In this document: in pieces, positions 7,397 to 15,978 of the stretch
Position numbering within the stretch: the first letter of the stretch is position 1
How the letters are laid out: the number at the start of each line of letters is the position of its first letter
Source of the DNA: Bacteroides sp. An322
GTDB lineage: Bacteria; Bacteroidota; Bacteroidia; Bacteroidales; Bacteroidaceae
NCBI RefSeq assembly: GCF_002161765.1
Contig: NZ_NFIN01000010.1
Coordinates: forward strand, 45,819-109,818
Direction of reading: 5' to 3'
Length of the DNA stretch: 64,000 nt
Translations under genes and position numbers: made by a program
The notes under the pieces: generated by a model
What the model was told of the DNA's origin: nothing
Seen by the model: the letters and a program-made list of their open reading frames with translations, nothing else
Database searches by the model: none

Positions 7397-9067
7397 CTAT
7401 TTTTCGATTCGGAACCAGTCGATGTCTGCCCATCCTCCGTCATTGGTTACGATAGCGGGGCGGGTACAGAAAGTACCGATTTTGGCACCTATCCATTTGC
7501 CTTCTTTTACTTGGAACGGTTTGCCTAGTTTTTGGAATTTCTTTCCGTTCGTGCTATAACTCATTTGGCACATTACGACAAGGTCATGTCCGCCTTCGCT
7601 TTTGCTGATTTTTTCACCAGTAGAAGTGATTTCAGCACGTAAGTATATTTCGTTTTCTTTTAAAGGTATAGTAGCATTGACGGTTTCCGTTCCTCCACGG
7701 TCTGCCTTTTTGCATTCTACTTGCGAGAGCACCAATCCGTTTTCCGTATTTTCAAGAATGAGCCCGGCATAGTCCATACCCATAACCACCAGCCCAGTGC
7801 GTTCGCCTTTGTATTTGGCGATAGGAGCAAACTTCAGTTTCATGGTTGCCTTGAAACTTGGAGCAGGGAACTTTTGAAGCAACATATTGGGAACATCCCA
7901 CAGACTCTTGTAGTTTTCTATTACCGGATAAGAATAGAGGCGCAAGTGTCCGTGTTCTGCATCGCAGAAATGCCATTTATCGTTGATATTTGCATTCCAT
8001 TGCCATTGCAAGCCAAGAATATTGGTATTGAACTCATCACTTTCTTGCGGAGTGCAAACCGGGTAGGTCTTTCCCACGTTCGGCTTTTTCCATGTCAATA
8101 CAGGGTCGCCACATCCGTCTCCGTCTTTATCTTCACCGATAACGGGCCAATCGTTTACCCATTTCATAGGCTGGAGATGAACCAAACGTCCGGCGGCACC
8201 TACATCTTGGAAATGCATAAACCAATCTTCGCCCGAAGGAGTATCTACCCATCCGCCTTGGTGAGGCCCGTTAACAGGGCTATCGCCTTGCGCCATTACG
8301 GTGCGCCATTCGTATGGACCATATACGTTTTTCGAACGAGCTACCACTTGCCAACCGGTAGGCACTCCTCCAGCAGGGAAGAACATGTAATAATATCCGT
8401 TTCGTTTATAGAACTTAGGACCTTCGCAAGTTTCGTGAGCTTCGTGTCCGTCGAATACGATACGTGAGGGACTTATCGTGCGGGTAGCATCGGCACTTAA
8501 TTCACACACGGCAATGACACTTTTCAGTCCGGCACGGCTTCCGGCGTATGCATGTGCCAAATAGACCCGTCCGTCTTCATCCCAAAGCGGAGTTGTATCG
8601 ATGATTCCCTTTGCGGCTTTCACCAATACAGGTTCGCTCCATGGACCTTTCACGTCTTTGGCTTTCACCATAAAAATGCCTTGGTCGGGGTCACCCCAAA
8701 AGATGTAGAACTCACCGTTATGATGACGGATGCAAGGAGCCCATACACGATTCCCATGTTGAGGAGTTGTATCAGAAACAGGAGGTAATGAGTGAGGTAT
8801 CGCAGCACCTACAATACTCCAGTTTACAAGGTCTTTCGAGTGAAGCACTTGAAGTCCGGGCAAACATCCGAAGCTGGATGAAGTGAGATAATAATCTTCA
8901 CCTACGCGGATAACGTCAGGGTCGGAATAGTCGGCATAAAGTACGGGATTCTTATACGTCCCGTCTCCTTGATCTGCCACCCATACTTTCGATACATAAT
9001 TGTCTTGAGCTTGTAGCGTAGGAAGCATACAACTTCCTAACAGAATTGAGAGTAAAATCGTTTTCAT
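7397..9067 (-). CDS. Glycoside hydrolase family 43 with C-terminal beta-sandwich (secreted)
   Basis: The 556-residue protein has a signal peptide (MKTILLSILLGSCMLPTLQA) and an N-terminal five-bladed propeller GH43 domain (about 35-330). The catalytic triad is visible as Asp in YADYSDPDVIRVGEDYYL, Asp in DTTPLWDEDGRVYLAHA and Glu in HETCEGPKFYKRNGYYYMFF. The C-terminal 200 residues (from ESDEFNTNILGLQWQWNANI) form the concanavalin-like module of two-domain GH43 enzymes. Such enzymes act as exo-arabinofuranosidases or xylosidases on plant polysaccharide side chains. It is the last gene of a minus-strand operon with DUF4861 and GH28, which suggests removal of arabinose or xylose decorations from pectin. 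The exact substrate cannot be read from sequence. Confidence 0.92.
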   Translation of the reverse strand: MKTILLSILLGSCMLPTLQAQDNYVSKVWVADQGDGTYKNPVLYADYSDPDVIRVGEDYYLTSSSFGCLPGLQVLHSKDLVNWSIVGAAIPHSLPPVSDTTPQHGNRVWAPCIRHHNGEFYIFWGDPDQGIFMVKAKDVKGPWSEPVLVKAAKGIIDTTPLWDEDGRVYLAHAYAGSRAGLKSVIAVCELSADATRTISPSRIVFDGHEAHETCEGPKFYKRNGYYYMFFPAGGVPTGWQVVARSKNVYGPYEWRTVMAQGDSPVNGPHQGGWVDTPSGEDWFMHFQDVGAAGRLVHLQPMKWVNDWPVIGEDKDGDGCGDPVLTWKKPNVGKTYPVCTPQESDEFNTNILGLQWQWNANINDKWHFCDAEHGHLRLYSYPVIENYKSLWDVPNMLLQKFPAPSFKATMKLKFAPIAKYKGERTGLVVMGMDYAGLILENTENGLVLSQVECKKADRGGTETVNATIPLKENEIYLRAEITSTGEKISKSEGGHDLVVMCQMSYSTNGKKFQKLGKPFQVKEGKWIGAKIGTFCTRPAIVTNDGGWADIDWFRIEK

Positions 9068-9084
9068 GGATTTATTTTTTTTGA

Positions 9085-10311
9085 TTATTCGATTATTTGT
9101 ATTTTAATAGGCTGTTCCAAATATTTCTTCCATTCCTGTACATAAGCGAACCATTTTTCTTTGGTGGGATATCCAAAAGTCTCTTTACACGAAGTGAATG
9201 TCGTATAATAGCGGAATGAACTTTGTCCGGGGGCACTTACGGTATAGAGGAAATTTTCTTTATCAGCGGTTTCTTTTATCACCAGTTTCTTAGGGATATA
9301 AGTGGCAAGTCCTACGGTCTCTTTTTTATATTTAACGGTGTCGTTTACGGGCCAATCTGTTCCCCAACTAGCCACGAGGCCTTCATGGTCCGAAAACATA
9401 TCAGCATGTCCGGTAATGTTTTGCACACCGGTGGCAAATACTTCATCCGTAAGCGGAGCATCGAAAATCACATCCACCTGTGCATTACGGTGTCCGGCAT
9501 ACAGGGTATAGCGGTTTATCATGTTCAATTCTTTGCCTTGGTATTGCCAGCCTTTTACTTCGGCATCTACTACAGTACGTATAGGTCCGTTGGCAAGAAT
9601 CCGTTGCCCACGGATGGCTACGGGTTGAATCATCGTGGTCTGTGTGCCATTCCAGCCCCGAAGTGCTCCGGATCCGCAACTATTATTTACTTTAATGACA
9701 TCATCGCCAAAGCCTTGCTTCAGTTGCTTATCGGTGGGATAGAATTGGCTTTCTTCGATTTCCAGCCCTTTATGGAATTTGCCGTAAAGATCGGTGGTTT
9801 GCTTTTCATTGAAGTAAATGCGGTATGCCACTAATTCACTTTCAAAAGCTACGCCGTGGTGATGTTGTATATTATAGGTGTTGGCATTTCCGTCAGCATA
9901 GATAGCATACCCTTTGGCGTATTTATTTTTCTTGGAAGTACGGAAAAGCATTTCAGCATAAACACGTGCGGGATATTTCTTATCGCTCTTTTGGGGAGAG
10001 AGGGTAACGGTAAGCGTTTTCTTGCTTTTTGCAGGCATGTTGATAACGAATGCCAATTCATCGGCACGGGTATCGCCGTTCATATCATCCAGTTGGGACG
10101 GCACTTCTGAAGTGCCGTCGGATACGAAGGCTGATTTTACCGTAAAATCTGTTTTTAAGGTATGCAAGTCTATTACGACGGGTTCATCGGTTTTCTCTAT
10201 TAGCCAAGGGTTTTCTATAATAACCTGTATTTTTTTTCCTATATTGTTTTGGGCAAAAGCGGAAAAACTTCCCGCCAGTAATGCCAGACAGAGGGTCGTA
10301 AATGTTTTCAT
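9085..10311 (-). CDS. DUF4861 family secreted protein of the pectin operon
   Basis: The 408-residue protein has a clear signal peptide (MKTFTTLCLALLAGSFSAFA). An N-terminal beta-sandwich-like segment follows (DEPVVIDLHTLKTDF, DMNGDTRADELAFVINM). The main domain has family hallmarks such as YAIYADGNANTYNIQHHHG, AYRIYFNEKQTTDLYGK and RYTLYAGHRNAQVDVIFDA. DUF4861 proteins recur in Bacteroidetes pectin and rhamnogalacturonan loci next to GH28 and GH105 enzymes; I know of no settled activity. The gene lies 17 bases upstream of the GH43 gene and downstream of GH28 in the same orientation. A carbohydrate-active role in the periplasm is inferred from these neighbours. Confidence 0.85.
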   Translation of the reverse strand: MKTFTTLCLALLAGSFSAFAQNNIGKKIQVIIENPWLIEKTDEPVVIDLHTLKTDFTVKSAFVSDGTSEVPSQLDDMNGDTRADELAFVINMPAKSKKTLTVTLSPQKSDKKYPARVYAEMLFRTSKKNKYAKGYAIYADGNANTYNIQHHHGVAFESELVAYRIYFNEKQTTDLYGKFHKGLEIEESQFYPTDKQLKQGFGDDVIKVNNSCGSGALRGWNGTQTTMIQPVAIRGQRILANGPIRTVVDAEVKGWQYQGKELNMINRYTLYAGHRNAQVDVIFDAPLTDEVFATGVQNITGHADMFSDHEGLVASWGTDWPVNDTVKYKKETVGLATYIPKKLVIKETADKENFLYTVSAPGQSSFRYYTTFTSCKETFGYPTKEKWFAYVQEWKKYLEQPIKIQIIE

Positions 10312-10440
10312 GATAGTAAGATTGTATATAATGCAAAGGACGCAGAATACATTGAGTTATTATCCCTATAATATCCTGTGTCCTTTGAAATAGTTTGATT
10401 ATTTATACGCTCGAACTGACAAATTTACTCAATTGTTAGG

Positions 10441-12048
10441 TTAGAATTTATATGATTCGGTTTTGTTTCCGATTTTAGCATATTTCTTGTTTCCTATGGT
10501 AATATTGGTTACACCCATCATTTTCAAGTTATTTTCTCCTTTCGTAGTAATAACTTTCACATTTTTCAGAGTCGCATTTTCGGCACGGTTTAAGGTTACA
10601 CCGTCCTTTGCATCGGAAATCGTTACGTTTTCAAGGAAAATGTTTTTGATAGGCATTTCGGGGAGTCCGTTGAAAAGTATGGCACGTCCCACATTTTTTG
10701 CGGTAACATTCTTGATGAATATATCACGGAAAGCCGGAGTCTCTTCGGTAACAGGCGGAACGGCTTCTTCTTTCGGTGCGCCCGGAGCATCTCCTTCACC
10801 CGGTGCATTTCCACCATAGAACAAGTCGAAGATGAGGGCTTCGTTCGGGATGTTAATCATATTGATGTTGTTGATGTGAATGTTTTCCACAACTCCACCA
10901 CGTCCACGTGTACTCTTGAAACGTAAACCTACATCGGTTCCCAAGAACGTACAATTATCTACATAGATATTCTTCACGCCTCCCGACATTTCGCTACCTA
11001 CCACAAATCCGCCATGTCCGTGAAGCACCACATTGTTACGGATAATGACATTTTGGCAAGGTTCACCGCGCAATCGTCCGCTTTCATCTTTGCCCGATTT
11101 GATGCATATACCATCATCTCCGGCATCAAAGCTGCTATCAAGTACCAATACACGGTTGCAAGACTCGATATCGAGGGCATCGCCGTTTTGCGAATACCAA
11201 GGATTCGATACACTTATATTATATATGGTAAGGTCTTCGCATGAAAGCGGATGAAGGCACCAGCTGGGTGAATTTTTAAAAGTTACGCCTTCGAGTAATA
11301 CTTTTTTGCATTTAATGAAACTCAGCAATACAGGGCGGAGCCAGTCTCGGATGCTGTTCCATTCTTCTTCGGTTTCGATGCCTTCGGGTACATTGAATTC
11401 TTTGCAAGCATTTGCCCCTTTGATAGACCCTTCGCTGGGATACCAAACATCGCCTTTTTCATTAAGCACCCCGCCCGAAGCGACCAGCTTTTTCCATTGG
11501 CTTGAAGTCATTTTCCCTTTTTTTACCGGACGCCAGGTATCACCGTTTCCGTCCATTACGCCTTTACCGGTAATGGCAATGTTTTCAGCCCCGTTGGCAG
11601 ATACAGGCGATTGGCAACGGCGTGTCTCTAGTCCTTCGAATGAAGTTTTGATAATGGGATATTGTGTATGGTCGGCTGTAAAGAGTACCAATGCATTTTC
11701 TTCCAAATGCAAATTAATATTGCTTTTCAGCACAATCGGACCGGTTAGCCACAATCCTGCAGGTACTGTTACGGTTCCTCCTCCTTGTTGCGCAACAGCA
11801 TCTATCGCTTTGGCAAACGCTTCTGTATTTAATGTAATTCCGTCGGCTATAGCGCCAAATTCGGTAATCGACCGGGTATAGTCGGGGAAAACAGGTTGTT
11901 CTACTTTAGCCATTTGAAATGGCAGATTGCTGTACACCTCATTGGAAATAATGGGTGAATTGGCGTTGGCATTTGTTATTCCGCTCCATGCGAGGGCTGC
12001 GATTCCTAATGAAAGAATCCATTTCTTTAGTGGGTTAAATTTGCTCAT
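10441..12048 (-). CDS. Glycoside hydrolase family 28 polygalacturonase (exported)
   Basis: The 535-residue right-handed beta-helix protein begins with an export signal (KKWILSLGIAALAWSGITNA) and the pectate-lyase-like start ITEFGAIADGITLNTEAFAK. GH28 motifs appear in order: NSPSW, NGDALDIESC (equivalent of NTDG), DAGDDGICIKSG (catalytic Asp pair), GHGGFVVGSEMSGG (catalytic His) and RFKSTRGRGG (RIK-like). The enzyme should hydrolyse galacturonic-acid linkages in homogalacturonan or rhamnogalacturonan. It is the first gene of the GH28-DUF4861-GH43 operon. A -7 box lies about 190 bases upstream, and a 10-bp hairpin lies in the intervening leader. An insertion around 150-240, with a Lys-rich KKGKMTSSQWKKL segment, is typical of the Bacteroides subgroup. 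Confidence 0.93.
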   Translation of the reverse strand: MSKFNPLKKWILSLGIAALAWSGITNANANSPIISNEVYSNLPFQMAKVEQPVFPDYTRSITEFGAIADGITLNTEAFAKAIDAVAQQGGGTVTVPAGLWLTGPIVLKSNINLHLEENALVLFTADHTQYPIIKTSFEGLETRRCQSPVSANGAENIAITGKGVMDGNGDTWRPVKKGKMTSSQWKKLVASGGVLNEKGDVWYPSEGSIKGANACKEFNVPEGIETEEEWNSIRDWLRPVLLSFIKCKKVLLEGVTFKNSPSWCLHPLSCEDLTIYNISVSNPWYSQNGDALDIESCNRVLVLDSSFDAGDDGICIKSGKDESGRLRGEPCQNVIIRNNVVLHGHGGFVVGSEMSGGVKNIYVDNCTFLGTDVGLRFKSTRGRGGVVENIHINNINMINIPNEALIFDLFYGGNAPGEGDAPGAPKEEAVPPVTEETPAFRDIFIKNVTAKNVGRAILFNGLPEMPIKNIFLENVTISDAKDGVTLNRAENATLKNVKVITTKGENNLKMMGVTNITIGNKKYAKIGNKTESYKF

Positions 12049-12127
12049 GCTTTTATGGTTTTAAAAATATAGTTGTCATATTATGGAACAATAAAAAAGA
12101 GTGTTTCCTTAAGTTCTTATTATCCAT

Positions 12128-12163
12128 GGCTTGCCGATGCTTTTCACAAAGAGTCGGCAAGCC
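12128..12163 (-). promoter_or_regulatory. Leader hairpin upstream of the GH28 operon
   Basis: GGCTTGCCGA (12128-12137) and TCGGCAAGCC (12154-12163) form a perfect 10-bp stem with a 16-base loop. It lies between the predicted minus-strand promoter (12236-12243) and the GH28 start (12048), so it would be transcribed in the 5' leader. No T-run follows, so a structured leader is more likely than a terminator. Confidence 0.5.
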
Positions 12164-12235
12164 GGATAATAAAGACTTTGTTAACCTAATTTCTAACCTT
12201 AATAAAAATAGGAGGAACCCCCTTTTCTTACTTCA

Positions 12236-12243
12236 CAAAAGTA
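12236..12243 (-). promoter_or_regulatory. -7 box of the GH28 operon
   Basis: On the minus strand this reads TACTTTTG, matching TAnnTTTG. No clear -33 TTG accompanies it, which may mean dependence on an activator. The remainder of the 12049-12453 gap is AT-rich without a gene. Confidence 0.45.
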
Positions 12244-12421
12244 ATTGGTTTCATTTAGAATGATGTGAAGATTTTGGCTGAATAGGTGAAAAAAATGTGC
12301 TATTTCATCTCTTTTTGTAGAAAAAATGGGCTGGGTATGTAATATCTTATTAATTATAAGGTAAAATTGTCCTCTTTTAATATTTCCTCTATGAAAATGC
12401 CTTGATTAACAGAAATGTTTG

Positions 12422-12429
12422 TATCTTTG
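12422..12429 (+). promoter_or_regulatory. -7 box of the fabI promoter
   Basis: TATCTTTG preceded by TTG at 12402-12404 (17-base gap) gives a full Bacteroidetes promoter. It lies 24 bases before the fabI start codon. Confidence 0.7.
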
Positions 12430-12453
12430 CAGTGAATTTATAGTTAAAGACGT

Positions 12454-13311
12454 ATGAGTTATAATTTATTAAAAGGAAAAAAAGGTATTGTTTTCGGTGC
12501 GCTGAACGAACAGTCCATCGCATGGAAGGTAGCAGAAAAGGCTGTAGCAGAAGGCGCAACCATAACATTGTCTAATACGCCGGTAGCAGTACGAATGGGA
12601 GAAGTCTCAGCATTGGCAGAAAAGCTGAATTGTGAGATTGTCCCGGCAGATGCAACCAGTGTAGAAGACTTGGAAAATGTCTTTAAGCGTTCAATGGAAA
12701 TATTGGGCGGAAAGATTGATTTCGTATTGCATTCTATTGGGATGTCTCCCAATGTCCGTAAGAAACGTACATACGATGATTTGGATTATGATATGTTGAG
12801 CAAGACGCTGGATATTTCAGCTGTTTCGTTCCATAAAATGATTCAGAGTGCCAAAAAACTGAACGCTATCAATGATTACGGTTCAATCGTAGCGTTGAGT
12901 TATGTAGCTGCACAACGCACATTCTATGGTTATAATGATATGGCAGATGCAAAAGCGTTGTTGGAATCTATCGCACGTAGCTTCGGTTACATTTATGGAC
13001 GTGAACACAATGTACGTATCAACACCATTTCCCAATCGCCTACCATGACAACTGCAGGTTCGGGTGTGAAAGGAATGGATAAATTGTTCGACTTTGCCAA
13101 CCGTATGTCTCCGTTGGGCAATGCTTCTGCAGATGAATGTGCAGATTATTGCATTGTGATGTTCTCTGACTTGACTCGAAAAGTGACAATGCAGAATTTG
13201 TATCACGATGGTGGTTTCTCAAGCGTAGGTATGAGTTTGCGTGCAATGGCTACGTATGAGAAAGGATTGGATGAATACAAAGACGCAAACGGAAATATTA
13301 TCTACGGATAA
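12454..13311 (+). CDS. fabI: Enoyl-[acyl-carrier-protein] reductase (NADH), FabI type
   Basis: The 285-residue short-chain dehydrogenase reduces trans-2-enoyl-ACP, the last step of each fatty-acid elongation cycle. The N-terminus has the FabI-style cofactor segment (LLKGKKGIVFGALNEQSIAW). The active site shows the FabI arrangement Y-x6-K in YNDMADAK, followed by NTISQSP(T) near the substrate loop. The length is slightly above the usual 260 because of a C-terminal extension ending YKDANGNIIYG. It is followed after 6 bases by gldB in the same direction, an arrangement common in Bacteroidales. Confidence 0.95.
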   Translation: MSYNLLKGKKGIVFGALNEQSIAWKVAEKAVAEGATITLSNTPVAVRMGEVSALAEKLNCEIVPADATSVEDLENVFKRSMEILGGKIDFVLHSIGMSPNVRKKRTYDDLDYDMLSKTLDISAVSFHKMIQSAKKLNAINDYGSIVALSYVAAQRTFYGYNDMADAKALLESIARSFGYIYGREHNVRINTISQSPTMTTAGSGVKGMDKLFDFANRMSPLGNASADECADYCIVMFSDLTRKVTMQNLYHDGGFSSVGMSLRAMATYEKGLDEYKDANGNIIYG

Positions 13312-13317
13312 CTCCTA

Positions 13318-14307
13318 ATGATGAAACGCATTATATTCATATTAATAAGTGTCATTGCCCTTGCATCCTGTCGTTCAGATATGCAAGGCGATGACGCTTT
13401 GCTTGATAGGGGTATAAAGGTGTTCCGTTACGACCGTTTACAATACGAAGCGACTGCTATGAACAGCATTGCGGCGGTTCAACGAATGAGTTTGGATTGT
13501 CCGCAGGCAACCCGTATTTTGATAGAAGACGTGTTGATGTTGGGAAAGGTGGATGACCCGAATATCAACGAACGTATGTGTGCTTATTACACCGATTCGG
13601 TCTTGTTCCGTCTGATGCTGGATGCAGAAGAGAAATTCGATGATATGCGTCCGTTGGAAGAAGCGTTGACAGAAGGTTTCAAGAAATTGAAGGAAGAAGT
13701 GCCTTCCATTCCGATTCCTTCTATCTATTCGCAGATTTCGGCATTAAATCAGTCAATAGTGGTAGGGGATAGCCTTTTGGGATTTAGCATAGATAAATAT
13801 ATGGGTGAAGATTATCCGCTTTATAAAAAGTATTATTATGCTTATCAACGCCGTTCGATGAAACCAGAACGCATTCTTCCCGATTGTTTTACATTTTACT
13901 TGATGAGCCAATATCCGTTCGGATGGGAAAAAGGACACCGTACTTTGTTCGATGTCATTATGCATCAAGGTAAGATTAATTGGGTTGTGCGGAAGATATT
14001 GGGCATGAAGTCAAATGCAGAGATGCTGGGCTATACAAAAGAAGAAACAGAATGGTGCAAAAAGAATGAAAAAGCACTGTGGAACTGGATGATAAGCAAA
14101 AAGCATTTGGACAGTACCGATCCGATGATTATCAGGGCTTATACGCATCCCGATCCCAATATTATTCTGAAAGGTGAATTGATTCCTCCTGTTGTCGGGA
14201 TATGGATAGGCATGCAACTTACGGAAAAGTTCATGAAGCAACATCCCGATATAAGTGTTGAAGCTTTGCTGGAGTGTGAGGATTTCAGACATTTGACTCT
14301 CGAATAA
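13318..14307 (+). CDS. gldB: GldB-family lipoprotein
   Basis: The 329-residue protein starts with two Met codons (13318 and 13321). A lipoprotein signal follows with lipobox LASC (Cys about residue 18). The body shows GldB features: KVFRYDRLQYEA near the N-terminus, AYYTDSVLFRLMLDAEEKF, and later YYYAYQRRSMKPERILPDC and MIIRAYTHPDPNI. GldB is a gliding/type IX secretion-associated lipoprotein in flavobacteria. Non-gliding Bacteroidales keep it, possibly for envelope functions. It lies 6 bases after fabI and before the RsmI-like gene, so it is probably co-transcribed. Confidence 0.85.
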   Translation: MMKRIIFILISVIALASCRSDMQGDDALLDRGIKVFRYDRLQYEATAMNSIAAVQRMSLDCPQATRILIEDVLMLGKVDDPNINERMCAYYTDSVLFRLMLDAEEKFDDMRPLEEALTEGFKKLKEEVPSIPIPSIYSQISALNQSIVVGDSLLGFSIDKYMGEDYPLYKKYYYAYQRRSMKPERILPDCFTFYLMSQYPFGWEKGHRTLFDVIMHQGKINWVVRKILGMKSNAEMLGYTKEETEWCKKNEKALWNWMISKKHLDSTDPMIIRAYTHPDPNIILKGELIPPVVGIWIGMQLTEKFMKQHPDISVEALLECEDFRHLTLE

Positions 14308-14331
14308 AGTTTTGTTTAAACGGATTGATGT

Positions 14332-15036
14332 ATGGATACTGCATTATATTTATTGCCGGTTACATTGGGTGATACCGCTATCGAGCGTGTTCTTCCTTCT
14401 TATAATAAAGAAATTATTCTGCAAATCAAGCATTTCATTGTAGAGGATGTACGTTCGGCACGGCGTTTCTTGAAAAAGGTTGATAAAAATATCGATATCG
14501 ATGGGTTGACTTTTTATCCATTGAACAAGCATACTTTACCTGATGTTGTATCCGACTATTTAAAACCTTTGACCGAAGGGCATTCAATGGGAGTTATCTC
14601 GGAAGCAGGATGTCCGGCTGTGGCAGACCCCGGAGCTGATGTAGTGGCTATAGCCCAACGCAAGAACTTGAAAGTCGTTCCGTTGGTAGGTCCTTCTTCT
14701 ATTATTTTATCCGTAATGGGTTCGGGGTTCAATGGGCAAAGTTTTGCTTTTCATGGTTATCTTCCGATTGAACCCTCCGAACGTGTGAAACGTTTAAAAG
14801 AACTGGAGCAACGCATTTATAACGAATCCCAAACCCAATTGTTTATCGAAACTCCCTATCGGAACAATAAAATGGCAGAAGATATCTTGAAAACCTGCCG
14901 TCCGCAAACCAAGCTTTGCATAGCCGCTAACATTACATGTGAAGGCGAATACATCAAGACCAAAACCGTCCGGGAATGGAAAGGGCATCTGCCCGATTTA
15001 TCGAAAATTCCTTGTATCTTCCTTATTTATAAATAA
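14332..15036 (+). CDS. SAM-dependent methyltransferase of the RsmI/tetrapyrrole-methylase family
   Basis: The 234-residue protein has the family's first strand (ALYLLPVTLGDTAIERVLP), the ISEAGCPAVADPGADVV loop that builds the SAM site (equivalent to SDAGTPxISDPG in RsmI), and VPLVGPSSIILSVMGSGF. RsmI methylates C1402 ribose of 16S rRNA. This shorter version (RsmI is about 280 residues) is the common Bacteroidetes paralogue, so rRNA methylation is inferred. It follows gldB after 24 bases and overlaps the convergent lipA gene by 14 bases. Confidence 0.85.
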   Translation: MDTALYLLPVTLGDTAIERVLPSYNKEIILQIKHFIVEDVRSARRFLKKVDKNIDIDGLTFYPLNKHTLPDVVSDYLKPLTEGHSMGVISEAGCPAVADPGADVVAIAQRKNLKVVPLVGPSSIILSVMGSGFNGQSFAFHGYLPIEPSERVKRLKELEQRIYNESQTQLFIETPYRNNKMAEDILKTCRPQTKLCIAANITCEGEYIKTKTVREWKGHLPDLSKIPCIFLIYK

Positions 15037-15874
15037 GGTGTTTTTCCGCATGATACGAAGAACGTACCAGCGGACCGCTTTCTACGGTGGAGAATCCTTT
15101 TTTCTCTCCTGTTTCTTTATACTTTTGGAATTGTTCAGGGGTGATGTATGCCGCTACGGGATAATGTTTCCGGCTGGGTTGGAGGTATTGTCCGATGGTC
15201 AAAATCTTACATCCGTGAGCAAGTAAATCGTCCATCACTTGTTCCACTTCTTCCGGTGTTTCCCCTAAGCCGACCATAATGCCCGATTTGGGCGTGATTC
15301 CGCTTTCGGCTATCACTTGTATCACTTGCAGGCTTCGTTCGTATGTGGCTGCACTTCGCACCAAAGGCGTGATGCGTCTCACGGTTTCCATATTATGTGA
15401 AATAATGTCGGGACGAGTTTCGGTAATGAGCCGGATAAGTTCGGTACGTTCTTGGAAATCAGGAATAAGCGTTTCAAGGGTGGTATTAGGATTCATCTTC
15501 TTGATGCACCGGATTGTTTCAGCCCAATGTGAGGCTCCTAAGTCGGGCAAGTCATCTCTGTCGACTGAAGTAATAACGGCATGGTCTAATTTCATCAAGC
15601 GGATAGATTCAGCTACGTGCCGAGGCTCTTCCGGATCAAGCGGAAGCGGTTTTCCGCTTTGTGTATTGCAGAACTTGCATGAACGGGTACAGATAGCTCC
15701 GCCAATCATAAAAGTAGCTGTCCCTTTTCCCCAGCATTCACCCAAGTTCGGGCATCGCCCGCTGGAGCAGATGGTATGGAGTTTGTGCGTGTCTACAATG
15801 CGTTTGGTATCAGCATAGCGGGCATTTGCACCGATTTGTATTTTGAGCCATTCCGGTTTTCTGATGTGTTCCAT
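15023..15874 (-). CDS. lipA: Lipoyl synthase
   Basis: The 283-residue radical-SAM enzyme inserts two sulfurs into octanoyl groups on the E2 and GcvH proteins. The auxiliary cluster cysteines are in CSSGRCPNLGECWGKG, the SAM cluster motif is CTRSCKFC, and the C-terminal SSY motif (RSSYHAEKH) is present. Length is normal. The stop region overlaps the convergent methyltransferase gene by 14 bases. The lipoylated glycine cleavage system is represented in this window by gcvT. Confidence 0.96.
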   Translation of the reverse strand: MEHIRKPEWLKIQIGANARYADTKRIVDTHKLHTICSSGRCPNLGECWGKGTATFMIGGAICTRSCKFCNTQSGKPLPLDPEEPRHVAESIRLMKLDHAVITSVDRDDLPDLGASHWAETIRCIKKMNPNTTLETLIPDFQERTELIRLITETRPDIISHNMETVRRITPLVRSAATYERSLQVIQVIAESGITPKSGIMVGLGETPEEVEQVMDDLLAHGCKILTIGQYLQPSRKHYPVAAYITPEQFQKYKETGEKKGFSTVESGPLVRSSYHAEKHLIYK

Positions 15875-15893
15875 GGTATATGATTTTATTTTG

Positions 15894-15971
15894 AAACGCA
15901 GATTTTCGCAGATTTCCGCGGATAAAATTAATAAAAAAATAATCTGCGCAAATCTGCGTTAATCTGCGTTT
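15894..15971. repeat. Palindromic intergenic element, CGCAGATT family
   Basis: Three CGCAGATT-type words on the left (AAACGCAGATTTTCGCAGAT...) face three AATCTGCG words on the right across an AT-rich centre. Arms are imperfect. It lies between the starts and stops of two minus-strand genes (lipA and the peptidase). Confidence 0.8.
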
Positions 15972-15978
15972 TTGTATA

